Under the pieces are notes generated by a model. That model did not search any database. It was given only the letters and a program-made list of their open reading frames with translations, and had not been told where the DNA came from. A DNA stretch of 64,000 bases from Bog-473 sp963791995 (GTDB taxonomy: Bacteria; Actinomycetota; Acidimicrobiia; Acidimicrobiales; RAAP-2): positions 1 to 64,000 of the forward strand of contig CAWBUQ010000013.1 in NCBI GenBank assembly GCA_963791995.1, given 5' to 3'. Of this stretch, positions 35,877-47,038 are shown one piece after another. The translations under genes were made by a program, and so were the position numbers. The first letter of the stretch is position 1. The number at the start of each line of letters is the position of its first letter.

Positions 35877-36842
35877 ATGCAGGAGGCGGTGGCGGCCAAG
35901 GAGGCGGTGGCGGTGACGGCACCGATGCTGCGCTGCCAGGGCCTTCGCAAGCACTACGGTGAGCGGCTCGCCGTCGACGGCGTGTCCTTCGACATCGGCG
36001 AGGACGAGTGTTACGGCCTCCTCGGTCCGAACGGGGCCGGCAAGACCACGACCATCTCCATGCTGTGCGGTCTCACGGTGCGTGACGAGGGCGAGATCGT
36101 CATCGACGGGCACGAGGGCGGCACGCTCGAGGCCAAGGCGGCCGTCGGCTACGTGCCCCAGGACCTGGCTCTCTACCCCGACCTCTCGGCCGCGGAGAAC
36201 CTGACCTTCTTCGGCCAGCTCTACGGGCTCTCGGGCAAGACGCTCGAGGGTCGCATCCACGAGACGCTCGAGTTGGTCGGGCTGGCGGACCGGGGGAAGG
36301 ATCGCATCGGCACCTATTCGGGCGGCATGAAGCGGCGGGCCAACATGGCTGCCGGGCTCTTGCACCGGCCCAAGCTGTTGGTGCTCGACGAGCCCACCGT
36401 CGGCGTCGACCCCCAGAGCCGCAACGCCATCCTCGAGACCGTGGCGCAGCTCGGCATCGCCGTCCTGTACACCACGCACTACATGGAGGAGGCGTCCAAG
36501 CTCTGCGACCGCATCGGCATCATCGACGACGGGCATCTCATCGCCGAGGGCACCGCCGCCTCGCTCATCAGCACGCACGGCGGTCGGGACAAGGTCCACC
36601 TCTCGTGTGACGGCGCCGACCTCGACGAGCTGGCCCGGGTCTGTGGCGAGCTGCAGGGCGTGCACGACGTGCACGAGATCGACGGCAACCTCGAGCTCAC
36701 CACCGACCATGGTCCGGCTCTCCTCTCCGCCGTGGTGTCGGTCGCGTCCCGCCACGGCATCGACCTGACCGGTGTCGAGGTGCGCTCGCCCAACCTTGAA
36801 GACGTCTTCTTGAGCCTTACAGGGAAAGAGCTGCGGGATTGA
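35877..36842 (+). CDS. ABC exporter ATP-binding subunit (DrrA/CcmA type)
   Basis: 321 residues, intact. Walker A GPNGAGKTTT, Q-loop VPQDLALYPDLS, signature SGGMKRRANMAAGLL, Walker B LLVLDEPTVGVD and the switch histidine in YTTHYMEEA. The C-terminal extension (about 90 residues, ending SLTGKELRD) is the DUF4162-like tail typical of DrrA proteins. It energises the two-permease protein encoded next, whose TTG start overlaps this stop. ABC-2 systems of this type export drugs, lipids or polysaccharide precursors. The operator copy directly upstream ties it to the catabolic regulon. Confidence 0.93.
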   Translation: MQEAVAAKEAVAVTAPMLRCQGLRKHYGERLAVDGVSFDIGEDECYGLLGPNGAGKTTTISMLCGLTVRDEGEIVIDGHEGGTLEAKAAVGYVPQDLALYPDLSAAENLTFFGQLYGLSGKTLEGRIHETLELVGLADRGKDRIGTYSGGMKRRANMAAGLLHRPKLLVLDEPTVGVDPQSRNAILETVAQLGIAVLYTTHYMEEASKLCDRIGIIDDGHLIAEGTAASLISTHGGRDKVHLSCDGADLDELARVCGELQGVHDVHEIDGNLELTTDHGPALLSAVVSVASRHGIDLTGVEVRSPNLEDVFLSLTGKELRD

Positions 36843-39051
36843 TCCGAGTCATCGCGGCGAACGAGCTCCGGCGCCGGCTGCGCGATCGCTCCGTCCTCAT
36901 CGGGTGCATCGCCGCGCCACTCTTGATGTCGGCCGTGCTGGGCCTCTCCTTCGCCGGCGGTGCCGCGGCCGCCTCGGTGCACGTCGGGGTATCGGGAGCC
37001 TCTCCTCAGCTGCTGGCCGCCGCCGTGCACGCCAGCCAGCTGCCCCCCGGCGTCACCGTCGTGACCATGCCGAGCCAGCAGGCCGTGAAGGACGCGGTGA
37101 ACGACGGCCGTCTCGACGGCGGTGTCGCAGTGCTGTCGGGCCGGATGCACCTCGACACGTTGTTGGTGCCCATCGTCGATCCCGGCGCGTCGAACACGCC
37201 GGGTTTCGACGTCGTGACGCGGGGGACGTCCCAGCTCGGACAGGAGTACGCGGAGTCGGTGGCGGCCGGACTCTCGAGCGTCCTCTACGCGGCTCGAGTC
37301 CCCCGCGGCTCCACGGCGACCACCGGCGCGACCACGGCCGACATCGGCACGACGGCGCACACCGGTTCCCTCGCGTCGGTCGCCATCACGACCCAGAGCG
37401 TCGGTCACGGCGGCAAGGTGAACCTCAACTTCTTCGCCCCGAACATCGCCGTGGTGTTCCTCTTCATCGGGAGCGGCCTCGGCATGCGCTCGCTCCTCAT
37501 GGAGCGCAGCGCGGGGACGCTGGCCCGGGTGACCGCGGCGCCGTTGCGGCCGACCCAGATCGTGCTGGGCAAGCTGCTGGCGATCTTCCTCACCGGATTG
37601 CTCACCATCTTCGTGATCTGGGGCGTGACGACCTTCGCGTTCGGTGCCGACTGGGGATCTCCATTCGGCGTGCTGCTGATGTGCGTCGGCGCCACCGTCG
37701 CCATGTGCGGCATCGGCGTCTTCTTGACCTCTCTGGCCAAGACCGAGCAGCAGGCCTTCGGCATCACCCTGCTCGTCGGCCTCTTCCTGGCCCTGCTCGG
37801 CGGCAACCTGCTGCCGTCGGGGTCGCTGCCCGACGTCTTCCAGGTGCTGGCCCTCGGCACGCCGAACGGCTGGGCGCTGGTCGGCTTCGGCCGGCTGGAC
37901 CAATTGGGTGAACCGGCGAGCAGTGTGATCGGCCCCTTCCTGGTCCTGCTGGCCATCGCCGCGGTCTTCGGGGGGGTGGCCCTCACGCGTGAAGCGGATG
38001 GTGGAGCCGTGATCCCCGTCATCTGGGTGAACCTGCGCCGCGCCATGGGAGATCGCCGGCTGCTCATCGTCAGCACGCTGGTCCCCATCATCATCATCCT
38101 GATCACCGGGCTGCTCGAGGGCAGCCCGAAAGAGCCGATCGGACTGCTGCACCCCTCGGCCCGCCTGCTGCACCTGGCCCAGACGACCGACGGGGTCAAG
38201 GTGCGGGTCGAGGCGAACCGGACCGACCTCACCGACGACATCTTGCGTGGGCGAGTGGTCGCCGGCATCGTCCAACTTCCCTCCGCGCCGGACTCGGTGC
38301 GGGCCGATTTCGTGATCGAGTCGGCCACGACGGACGCCGTGCAGGCGCGGACCGACGCCGTGGCCCTGATGGACCTGATGGCGGCGGAGGGGAGCAACCC
38401 GAAGTTCACCGACGCCACCCTGCATGCCACCCAGACCGAGTCACCGTTGAGCCCGTTCTGGTACGTGGCCCCGGCGAACCTCGTCCTCTTCATGGGTATC
38501 GCCGTGCTCGTGCTCTCGGCGGGCATGGTCGAGACGCGCCGACTGGGCGTCCTGCAGCGACTGAGCGCGGCCCCGGTGCACCGGCGCTCCATCGTCTTCG
38601 GGCAGATGGCCTCCATGATGGTGACCGCGATCGCCATGGCGATCGGGCTCGTCTTCGTCGGCATCGTGCTCTTCAACGTGCACTGGGGCAATCCGCTCAG
38701 CGTGCTGCTCGTCGTCGCACTGCTCGGCATCAGTGTCGCCGCGCTGTCCGTCATCATCGGGACGTGGTCTCGTTCGCAGGAGCAGGCGATCGCCACCGCG
38801 GTGATCGTGGCGATCATCGCCGGCATGCTGGGCGGCTGCGTCTATCAGCTGACGCGGTGAGTCCCACCGTCAACCACGTCGGCCATGCCGTGCCCCAGGC
38901 CTGGGCCATGGATGCCTTCGTCAAGCTGATCTCCGACCACGCCTCGTTCGGCTCCACGTTGCCCGAGATCGGGGTGTTGGCGGTGTTCGCAGTCGTGCTC
39001 AGCGCGGTGGCCGTCTGGTACTACTCGCGCAAGGTGTTCTCGACGACCTGA
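36839..39051 (+). CDS. Fused double ABC-2 permease, one late frameshift
   Basis: About 737 residues; ABC-2 permeases are usually 250-370. It starts with TTG overlapping the ATPase stop (TTGA). Two permease units are joined head to tail. Each has an N-terminal helix, a large extracytoplasmic domain, and a block of five or so helices containing MERSAGTLARVTAAPLRPTQ (unit 1) or VETRRLGVLQRLSAAPVHRR (unit 2), the conserved coupling region. A break near 38857 separates GGCVY from VSPTVNHVGHAVPQAWAMDA and the last helix. One chain therefore supplies the whole membrane part of the exporter. Confidence 0.88.
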
Positions 39052-40523
39052 TCAGCGCAGGTACGACGCCGACCGCTTCGAGGTGTCGCCGCATCCGGCT
39101 GCCGGCACGGTCTGCCTCGCCGGCCACCAGGGCCTCCGCAATCGCTTCGTGCGCCCGTGAGACCTCGACGGCCGCCCGCGTCCGGTCGGCGTCGCTGACC
39201 TCTTCGACCTGGTGCAGGCGCATGAGGCGCACGAGTACGAGGGCCACGAGCTCCAGGGCGCGGTTCCCCGCCAGGGTCGCGATGACGGCGTGCAGGTCGT
39301 GCCCGCCGTCGGCGAACTCGCTGACTGTCAACGCCCGCTCCTGACCGAGGGCCGCCCGCAGTTCGGTTTCGCCCTCGGCATCCATACGGCGCGCCGCCAG
39401 CTCCACCAGGGCCAGCTCGACGCGGACCCGTAGCTCGACGAGGTCGGCCATCGCGATGCCTCGGCGCGTGAGATAGACCGCGACCACCTCGCTGACGCCG
39501 CGCGCACTGGGTGCGTCCACGAACAGGCCGCCCCCAGGACCCCGTCGCATGACCGCGACCTGATGGTGCTCAAGCAGCCGGAGCGCCTCACGGAAGACGG
39601 CCCGGCTGGCCCCGTACCCGCGATCAGGTCGGCCTGTGAGCCGAGCAGCGTCCCTGGCGGGAGGTCGTCGGCCACGACGTCTTGGAGGATGGCCCGCGCC
39701 ACGTCCTCGGCCCGCTTGTTGCTGACGCCGCCACCGAGGACGACACGCCGGGGCAGGAACTGCCGGGAGAGGCGCCGGTTCTGCAGGTAGGCCGACTCGG
39801 CCTCGAGGTGGGTGCGCATCCGTCGCCCGGCGCGCGGCATCGCCGCCGACGACCGACTGAATGATGCGAGCGTGCGCGTCCTGCGAGGCCACCAGCGTCG
39901 CCTCGGCCAGCGACGACGGTCCGCTGCCGCGGAAATAGAGGAACGCCACCCTGTTCAGGATCTCCACGAAGAGCTCAATGGCGGGATTGCGGGTGATCGC
40001 CGCCAGACGGGCGTGCAGCGCCGCGGTGGTCGGTGACCCTCCCGGAGGCCTCGTCGTCAGCCAAGGCGCGCAACGCAGCCGCGTCCTCCCCGGTGAGTCG
40101 CTCGGTCGCCAGCTCGGCTGCAACCTCTTCGAGCACGATGCGCGCTTCGAAGACCTCCTCCAGACGGGTATTGGCCCGGTGCAGGTACAAGACCGCCGCG
40201 TCAATGATGGCGTCGACGGTCGGCTCGGTCACCACCAGTCCGCCGCCCGGGCCCCTGCGCATCGTCGCGATCTGCTGGTTCTCGACCAGCCGCACGGCCT
40301 CGCGGAAGACCGCCCGGCTCACGCCGTAGCGGGCGATCAGCTCGGTCTGGGACCCCAGCACCTCGCCCACGGGCCAGCCCCGGTCCGCCACGTCGGTGAG
40401 GATGCGCCGTGCCACCGTCGCCGCCAGCTTGGACTCGGTGTTCCCGGCGGGCGGAGGGGCTGTGCCGAGGACGCGGGGCAGCGGGGCTCCCGGGCTCTGG
40501 GTGGCGGTAGAGGCGGCGGCCAT
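38999..40523 (-). CDS. Second tandem-duplicated GntR/FCD regulator, three frameshifts
   Basis: About 508 residues. Same architecture as the regulator at 21.0-22.4 kb: winged helix 1 (QTELIARYGVSRAVFREAVR, RRGPGGGLVVTEP), FCD 1, winged helix 2 (GASRAVFREALRLLEHHQVA, RRGPGGGLFVDAP) and FCD 2 (ELRVRVELALVELAARRMDA, RMRRHLEAVGVV). Breaks near 40033, 39838 and 39622 are each net one base. The end may run slightly past the permease stop on the other strand. It probably responds to an acyl-CoA and controls its own gene and the divergent P450 through the operator copy between them. Confidence 0.85.
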
Positions 40524-40528
40524 CGGCG

Positions 40529-40548
40529 AAATAGATTATACTCAATTA
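40529..40548. promoter_or_regulatory. Shared operator-like element, copy F
   Basis: Minus strand: TAATTGAGTATAATCTATTT, centre GAGT-AT-AATC. It lies six bases before the second tandem-GntR start and about 50 before the P450 start. TATACT within the plus strand could also be a -10 box. Confidence 0.45.
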
Positions 40549-40597
40549 GGTCGAAGGGGTACGGAACCCCTGGTGGACGAAGGGATGGGGCGCCACG

Positions 40598-41843
40598 GTG
40601 AGCGACACCGATCAGGACTCGACGGACCTCGCCGACCCCGTGATGTTCACCAACCCGTATCTACGCTACGCGCAGTTGCGACACGACACGCCGGTCTCCC
40701 GGGCCTATTCGAAGCAGATGCTGGGCGGCGCCGGCTACATGTTGACCCGCCACGAACACGTCCTGTTGCTGCACAACGACGTCCGCTTCTCGAGCGACCC
40801 GAGCAGTGGCAGCGACGAGGCGGCGGCAGTCGAGCTTCCTCATGCGGCACCTGCCCAAGATGTTCCGTCTCCTCGGCAGACCATGGTCTACAAGGACGAC
40901 CCGGACCACGCCCGCCTTCGCCGGCTGGTGAACAAGGCCTTCACTCCGCGCATGGTGCAGCAGATGGCCGGCGACATCGAGCGGATCGTCGGCGATCTCC
41001 TCGACCGGGCCGGCGCCCGTGGCGCCGAGACCATCGATCTGGTCACCGACGTCGCGGTCCCGGTGCCACTGTCGGTCATCTCGACGATGCTCGGCGTGGG
41101 CGACGAGGACCGTGACGAGTTCAACGTCTTGATGGAGCGCTTCGTCGTCCGGCTGGGGAGCGGGTCGGCCGCGGACGCGCTGCGTGCCGTGCCCCACCGC
41201 CCGCAAGTTGTACGCGGTGCTCAGCGGCTGGCGGCGCAGCGACGGGCCGAACCCGACGACGGGCTGATCTCGGCCCTGCTCTCGGCCAGCGACGAGGGCG
41301 ACTCGCTCGACGGCGACGAGGTCATCGCCATGATCTTCCTGCTCATGCTGGCCGGGCACGACACGACGGCCAACCTCATCGGGAGTTCGACGGTGGCGCT
41401 CATCGAGAACCCCGACCAGGCCGAACGCCTGCGCTCGAGCCCGACCTCGTCCCCACGGCGGTCGAGGAGCTGCTGCGCTACACGACGCCGGTCCCCTGCG
41501 GCGCCGCCCGCACCCTGCTCGATGACGTCGAGATCGACGGCACGTCGATGCCCAAGGGCGCCAAGGTGCTCGGGATGATCATCTCGGCCAACCGGGACGA
41601 GACGGTATTCGAGCGTCCCGACGAGCTCGACCTCGGCCGTGACCCGAACCGGCACCTCACGTTCGCCTTCGGCAAACACTTCTGTCTCGGCAACCAGCTG
41701 GCCCGCATGGAGGGCCAATCGCCATCGGCGAGCTCACCCGCCGCTTCCCCGCCATTCGCCTCGCCGTCCCTCTGCGACTCCCTGCGCTACAAGCCCGTGC
41801 AGGCCCTCCGCGGCTTCCGCTGCGCTGCCTCTCCGATCGCTAA
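40598..41843 (+). CDS. Cytochrome P450, two or more frameshifts
   Basis: About 410 residues. Recognisable blocks: TNPYLRYAQLRHDTPVSRA, YKDDPDHARLRRLVNKAF, the I-helix oxygen-activation motif LAGHDTTAN, then (after a break near 41438) the K-helix EELLRYTTPVP with conserved Glu and Arg, and the heme-ligand loop FAFGKHFCLGNQLARME with the Cys. Another break near 41716 precedes the C-terminal strand. It hydroxylates a hydrophobic substrate with two electrons from a ferredoxin or reductase, which are not encoded nearby. It is divergent from the second tandem GntR gene and probably controlled by it. Confidence 0.85.
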
Positions 41844-41888
41844 TGCCCCACGACGGTGCACGGATTGCCGACATCGTTCTCCGCGCCG

Positions 41889-43127
41889 ATGTTCATCCAC
41901 CACGACGACGCCCCGACCACGTCCGCGCTGGCCCGCCTGCCTCAGCACCGAGGAGATCATGGAGCTGGCCGCCGACGACTTCGCGGGCGCTGGCCTCTTT
42001 GGCGGGACGCTTCGTTTTGCTCACCGCCGAGTTCGACCGGCGCGAGGGCTGGCGCGCCGAGGGTGCGACCTCCGCTCGAGTCCTGGCTGGTGGAGCGCTC
42101 GGCGTCTCCGTGCCCACGGCGCATAGCGTATGCCGCGGTCGGCTCGGCCCTCTTCGACCTGCCCCACCTGGCCTCGGGCCTGTGCTCGGGCACGCTGAGC
42201 TTCGACAAGGTCCAGGCGGCAGCGGCCGCGTGGCGAGACCCGAGACCGACCCGAGATGGTCGAGGTCGCCAAGGACGTCTCGGTCAAGGAGCTGGCCCAA
42301 GTCGCCCGCTCGTCTCGGGAAGCCCGAACCCAGAGGCCGAAGCCGAGCAGCGAGGACCGCTCGCTCCGCTTCAACGACACGTTACGCACGCTCACGTGCC
42401 CAACTCCCGCGGCGTCCTATTGGCGAGTGCGAGCCTGTCTCGAGGCGAGGGCGAGGACATCCCTCCGACGGGGAGACCGGCTGGGACCACCGCTTGGCCG
42501 ACGCCCTGGTCGAGGTGGTCACCGACAATGGGTCCGGATACGCCCTGCGAGCGGAGGTTCTCGGTCCCGTCTCGTCCGAAGTCCCTTCGTCTGGTGGCCC
42601 ACGTCCCGATCGAGATTCTCTTCGACCCCCGCTCGACTCTGTGCGGCGAGCTCGAGCGCGGCGGCCTGATCAGCGCGGAGACGCTCCGGCGCCTGGCCTG
42701 TGACGCCACCCTCATCGTGGCCGTCGACGACGACGTCGGCCACACCATCTATGAGGGCCGCGGCAACGATTGGACCGACGCGAGACCCAGCGCCGAGAGC
42801 TCTGGCGCCGAGACCGCCATTGCCGGTTCCCGGGTTGCGCCAACGCCACCTTCGCCAACGCCGCATCACATCGAGTCCGTGGAAGCCGGCCACGGGCCCG
42901 ACGGACCTTCCGAACCTGGTGTTGCTCTGTGCCCACCACCATCACCGGGTCCACGCCAAGGAGTGGAGAGGTCTCGGGCAATGCAAACGAGGAGCTGCAC
43001 TTCAGTCGGGCCGACGGGCCGGGTCATGACGTCGCGGCCCTCGATCTTCTGGACTCAGTCGGACGGAGCCGATCGAGCCGGCCGACGCTCGGGCCGGTTC
43101 GTCTCCCACTGGCGCCGGCTGAAGTAA
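41889..43127 (+). CDS. DUF222/HNH endonuclease protein, many frameshifts
   Basis: Reconstructed over at least six frame changes. The N-terminal DUF222 domain is shown by LLTAEFDRREGWRAEGATS, YAAVGSALFDLPHLASGLCS and GTLSFDKVQAAAAAW. The C-terminal HNH region is shown by ELWRRDRHCRFPGCANATFA and, in another frame, LPNLVLLCAHHHHRVHAKEW. DUF222/HNH proteins are abundant in actinobacteria, often as multicopy families, and are possibly homing or mobile endonucleases. It probably has nothing to do with the catabolic genes. The 3' end overlaps the opposing gene in this reading, so the exact end is unsure. Confidence 0.65.
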   Translation: MFIHHDDAPTTSALARLPQHRGDHGAGRRRLRGRWPLWRDASFCSPPSSTGARAGAPRVRPPLESWLVERSASPCPRRIAYAAVGSALFDLPHLASGLCSGTLSFDKVQAAAAAWRDPRPTRDGRGRQGRLGQGAGPSRPLVSGSPNPEAEAEQRGPLAPLQRHVTHAHVPNSRGVLLASASLSRGEGEDIPPTGRPAGTTAWPTPWSRWSPTMGPDTPCERRFSVPSRPKSLRLVAHVPIEILFDPRSTLCGELERGGLISAETLRRLACDATLIVAVDDDVGHTIYEGRGNDWTDARPSAESSGAETAIAGSRVAPTPPSPTPHHIESVEAGHGPDGPSEPGVALCPPPSPGPRQGVERSRAMQTRSCTSVGPTGRVMTSRPSIFWTQSDGADRAGRRSGRFVSHWRRLK

Positions 43128-44049
43128 GTCTGGTCCTCGCCCCAACCCTCGACGCCGTCGTCCCACGCCAGTGGACGAGGGAGTCGCCCCCGTGCCCGCG
43201 CCAGTGCCGGCTGACGGCGTCGCCGCGGACCGAGAGGCGCCGGCCGAATTCGTCGACCGCTTCGATCTCGAAGGAGCGCGGCCAACCGGTCGTGGCATCG
43301 AAGGTCAGCCCTCGCTCGCCGGCGAGGATGTGCCCGTACCGGCCATCGCGGAGGAGGAAGCCGCAGACCACCGGCTCGACCTCGGGACCAGGCAAGGCGT
43401 AGGTCAGCCAGGCGTCACCGGGCCCGGCCGCGCAGAACGAATAGCCCACCCCGCCGAAGCTTCGCCACGGCCGCCGGCCGCTCGCCGCGTGCAGATGCGT
43501 TTCGGGCGGCCCAAGGGCCGCGGACCCCACGACCGGTCCCGGATCGAAAAGCAGTCGATCGCGATCGACTCGCCGTGCAGCACCATCGTGCCGCTCACAT
43601 GACCCGCCTGGTCGAAATGCGCGCCCTTGATGAAGGGGGCAACGCCGTCGGGTGCGGGTTCGGCGCCATGATCGCTTCGAAGAGGAGTTCGACCTCGAGG
43701 GAGCCGGGGTCGGAGTAGCTGACGGTGTAGCGCTTCAGTGGCTCGAGCCCGCGCACGTGCACCCCGTTCGGCCAGGCGAAGTCGCGCAGGTCACGGTCCG
43801 ACACGCGGCGGCAGCTGCAGACCCGAATACTCCGCTCGATACAGCAAGCTCCCACGGGTACGCCGCGCTGTCGTCCCATACCCACGCGCCCCCGTTGCAA
43901 AGGCGCGCGTTGGGGCGGGCCTGGCAGTAGGCCCAGCCGCCCGAGGTTGCCGTTCGGGGACGTTCCAGGAGAACCAGCAGGTCTCGGTCTCCCACCAGCG
44001 ATCCGTCAGTCTCCTCGTCGTGGAAGTCGTCGTCGGCCGGTTCGAGCAC
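43055..44049 (-). CDS. DUF7064/DUF7065-like protein (copy 1), several frameshifts
   Basis: About 330 residues in pieces. N-terminal blocks: SGGWAYCQARPNARLCNGG with VWDDSAAYPWEL; middle: GLEPLKRYTVSYSDPGSLEV with LLFEAIMAPNPHP, MVLHGESIAIDCFSIRDRSW and GPRP; C-terminal: FGGVGYSFCAAGPGDAWLTY with GWGEDQ near the end. The R-D/S-x-SWG-x-R core is shared with the plus-strand gene at 57.1-58.2 kb (WRDHSWGARRWDS). The DUF numbers are from memory. No activity is established; proteins of this type lie beside acyl-CoA and P450 genes. Last gene of the minus-strand run. Start GTG 44049 is tentative. Confidence 0.6.
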
Positions 44050-44094
44050 CCGGTAGGTGCGTGTGGCGCGGCGACGGTCCGGGTCGATCCCGAA

Positions 44095-45511
44095 TCAGAG
44101 TTCGCTCATCACACGCAGGTCGGGCCAGTGCCGATCGGCGAGGACGCCCATGGCAGGCCGGGCGAGTTCGCGTCTCGCGATCGATGCGCCGCCGCAGCAC
44201 GCGCACATAGTCGTCCTCGTGGACGGCGCCCGCCGCGACGCCTTCGGCCACGGCCGTGCGCCCGGTGACGATCGAGTCGGGCCGGTGGCCGAGCACGGCT
44301 TCGAGGTCGTCAAGCTCGTGCTCGTCGCGCGACGCGCCGCAGGCGTCGACCTGGGCCAGGTACTTGAGCAGGCGGGCGATGCCTTTCTCGCGGGCCTGCG
44401 GCGAGAGGATCGGTCGTCCGCGGCACGATCACATCGCGCAGCTGGGTCAGAACAGCGTCGTACATCCAGTCGTGCTCGCGGGGCTCCCGCGCCTCCAGCT
44501 CGCCGACCGGCTCGAGGTCGAGGCCCGATGCGTCTGCGAGAGCCTCGAGCCACAGTCGCCGGTGCAGCAGTCCGTAGATGAAGCCGTTGCCGACATCGCC
44601 GCCACCCTCGACGCCGCCCTCGTCCCCGCCTTCACTTCCACCGGGGTCCCGGGGTCCCCGGTGAGCTCATCACCTGAAGCTTGGTCTCGGCCATCACCCG
44701 GTAGTAGCGCACCCGTGCCACATCGATGGCGTTGCCCGACAGCGCCGCGTACTCGCGCAACCGCGTCGGGAAGTCGGTGAACGGTTCCTGCGTAGCGCGC
44801 AGGGAGAGCCATGCGATGTCGTCCATCGGATCGCCGCAGTGCGCGAGCTCCCAGTCGACCACCGCGGTGACCCGGCCGTCGGCGTACATGAAGTTCCCCG
44901 GTCCGGTGTCACCCTGCACCAGCACCGGCCGGTCCGTCGTAGGCGGGTATGTGGTCCCGTAACCAACGCAGTGCGAACACCAGGGCGGGATCGGGTATCC
45001 CGCCACGGCGGCCAACAACGCGTCCCACTCGTCGAGCTCGGCCCGCACGGCGTCGGCCACGGTCTCGACGGCGGGGAACGCGGGCAGGTCGAGTGCTGAT
45101 CGCATCGAGCGAGTGCAGCGCGGCGAGCTTGGTGATGAAGTCCCGCGCCGTGGCGTCAGCTTCCGCCGGATCGGCGGATCCGCGGAGAACCAGGTCTCGC
45201 CGGCGACGCGCTCGGAGAGCATGGCCTGGTGCACCGGATGCACGCCCGAGCACGCGGGGCACCGGGACGGGGCCGTCCTTGAGTGCGAGGTAGACCGTGG
45301 CCTCGCGGTGCAGGGTCCAGGGATCCTTCGTCCGCGCGTCGAGCGGTCGTAGCGCAAGAAGCACTGCACCGCCGTGCCGTCGGCCGCTCCAGGTCGACGA
45401 ACCACGCCTCCTTGCGTGCGCCGCCGGGACGGCGATCCGCAGAAGCGAGGCGGCCTCCGCCCACATCCTCGACCCAGCCAACAAGGTCGTCGGGCAGCGA
45501 GCGACGGTCAC
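44095..45511 (-). CDS. APH-fold phosphotransferase with helical C-terminal region (copy 1), many frameshifts
   Basis: About 470 residues reconstructed. GTG 45511 overlaps the ALDH stop (GTGA). N-lobe: DDLVGWVEDVGGG, FLRYDRSDARTKDP and HREATVYLALKDGPVPVPRV. C-lobe catalytic loop VQGDTGPGNFMYADG (the usual H-D catalytic pair reads Q-G-D) and AVVDWELAHCGDPMDDIAWL (metal-binding D). The C-terminal region is alpha-helical: RRLWLEALADASGLDLEPVG, RLLKYLAQVDACGASR and PDSIVTGRTAVAEGVAAGAV, to MGVLADRHWPDLRVMSEL. The family includes aminoglycoside kinases and ACAD10/11-like enzymes that phosphorylate hydroxyacyl-CoA. The gene context favours the latter role. Confidence 0.72.
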
Positions 45512-47003
45512 GGCCAGCGGGCGGCGGCGTGCCCGGCAGCCCGATGGCCTTGATCTCGAGATACTCCTCGAATCCCTGCAGGCCGTTCTCCCGCCCCAGT
45601 CCGCTCTGCTTGTAGCCGCCGAAGGGCACGTCGGGATGGAACCACGAGCCGCCGTTGACCGACAGCGTGCCGGTGCGGATGCGTCTGGCCATGCCGAGCT
45701 GGCGCTCCTCGTCGGCGCCACTGATCACGCCGCACAACCCGTAGCGCGAGTTGTTGGCGATGCGGACGGCGTCGTCGTCGTCCTCGTAGGGGATGACGCA
45801 GAGCACCGGGCCGAAGATCTCGTCCTGGGCGATCGTCGAGTCGGGATCGACATCGGCGAACGAGAGTCGGCTCGACGAAGAAGCCCTTCTCGAACTGCGG
45901 CGGTCGCTGCCCCCCGAGCACGAGGCGGGCGCCCTCCTCCTTCCCCTTCTCGATGTATCCGAGCACCCGATCACGCTGCTTGGCGTTCACGACCGGGCCG
46001 CAGACGTTCCCCGGGTCGAGTCGGGTCGCCGTAGGGCATCATCGCCATGATCGTCTGGCGATCTCGACGCCCTCGTCATAACGGGAGGCGGTGTAGCAGC
46101 AGCCTGGTCGGGATGGCGCAGCCCTGTCCTGCGTGCGAGCACACCGCCCCGACCGCACCGGGGATGGCGTCGGCCAGGTCGGCGTCCTCGAGCATGATCC
46201 AGGCCGACTTGCCGCCGAGCTCGAGGAACGTCTTCTTCAAGCGTCTCGGACCCGCAGGCCATGATGCGGCTTGACCGACCGCGGTCGAGCCGGTGAAGGT
46301 CACCATGTCGACCCGGGGGTCGGTGGTCAGCACCTCGCCCGTCAGGTGGTCGGACGGGGTGACGATGTTGACGACGCCGGGCGGGATGTCGGTCTCCTCG
46401 GCGATGAGCTTGCCGAGCATCGTCCCCATCCACGGCGTGTCGGGCGCCGGCTTGAGGACGACCGTGTTCCCCGACGCCAGAGCCGGGCCGAGCTTGGCGA
46501 TGTTCAGGTACAGCGGGAAGTTCCACGGCGTGATGGCTGCCACGACGCCCATCGCCTCGCGCCGGATGAGGCGGCGGTGCCAGCCGCCCATCGCCTCGCG
46601 CGGGGGCAGGAAGTGCTCGTACTCGTAGGCGGTCGCCCGGTCCGCCCAGTAGGCCGGATGTCGCCCAACGGCTGCTCGATCTGCACTACGTGGGTGATCA
46701 TCACCGGACATCCCGTCTCGAGCATCAGGGCCGGCGCGGAACTCCTCTTTGGCCCGCTCCAGGCCTCGCCGAGCTGTTCGAGGCAGCGCTGCCGGAACTC
46801 GTGGTCCTCGGACCACCCGTCTCGTCGAAGGCACGCCGGGCGGCGCCGATGGCGTCGCCGACATCGGCGGGCGAGGCGTCGTAGACCTCGCCGAGCATCT
46901 CCTCGGTCGCTGGGTTCACGTTGTCGAACGTGGCGCCCGTCGACGACTCGACCAGCTTTCCGTCGATCAGCTGCCGTGCGTTCGTAGGGCGCCGATCAGG
47001 CAT
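45508..47003 (-). CDS. Aldehyde dehydrogenase (second copy), many frameshifts
   Basis: About 490 residues, start ATG 47003. Blocks in order, each in whichever frame holds it: RQLIDGKLVESSTGATFDNV, AAITPWNFPLYLNIAKLGPA, LKPAPDTPWMGTMLGKLIAE, TFTGSTAVGQAA, LELGGKSAW (general base), HAGQGCAIPTRLL (nucleophile Cys), RDRVLGYIEKGKEEGARLVL, DEIFGPVLCVIPYEDDDD and VPFGGYKQSGLGRENGL. It is close to the ALDH at 9.1-10.6 kb in motif detail (GQGCA, GYIEKG). It oxidises an aldehyde from the pathway. It is encoded between acyl-CoA synthetase and phosphotransferase. Confidence 0.85.
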
Positions 47004-47038
47004 GTGTCCTCCGTGCCATCGAGTGCACTTCCCGTTCG

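Noticed and set aside
34926..36755. Minus-strand frame of 609 codons opposite the crotonase and ABC ATPase genes
   Set aside because: It is antisense to two well-conserved genes and rich in Arg/His/Asp, as expected of GC-rich shadow frames. No domain is recognisable.
36479..38425. Minus-strand frame of 648 codons opposite the double permease
   Set aside because: Shadow of the permease; low-complexity Asp/Glu/Gly/Arg/His composition, no start signal.
41889..43127. DUF222/HNH gene as part of the catabolic pathway
   Set aside because: Such genes are multicopy and scattered in actinobacterial genomes. Nothing links it functionally to the P450 or the minus-strand run.
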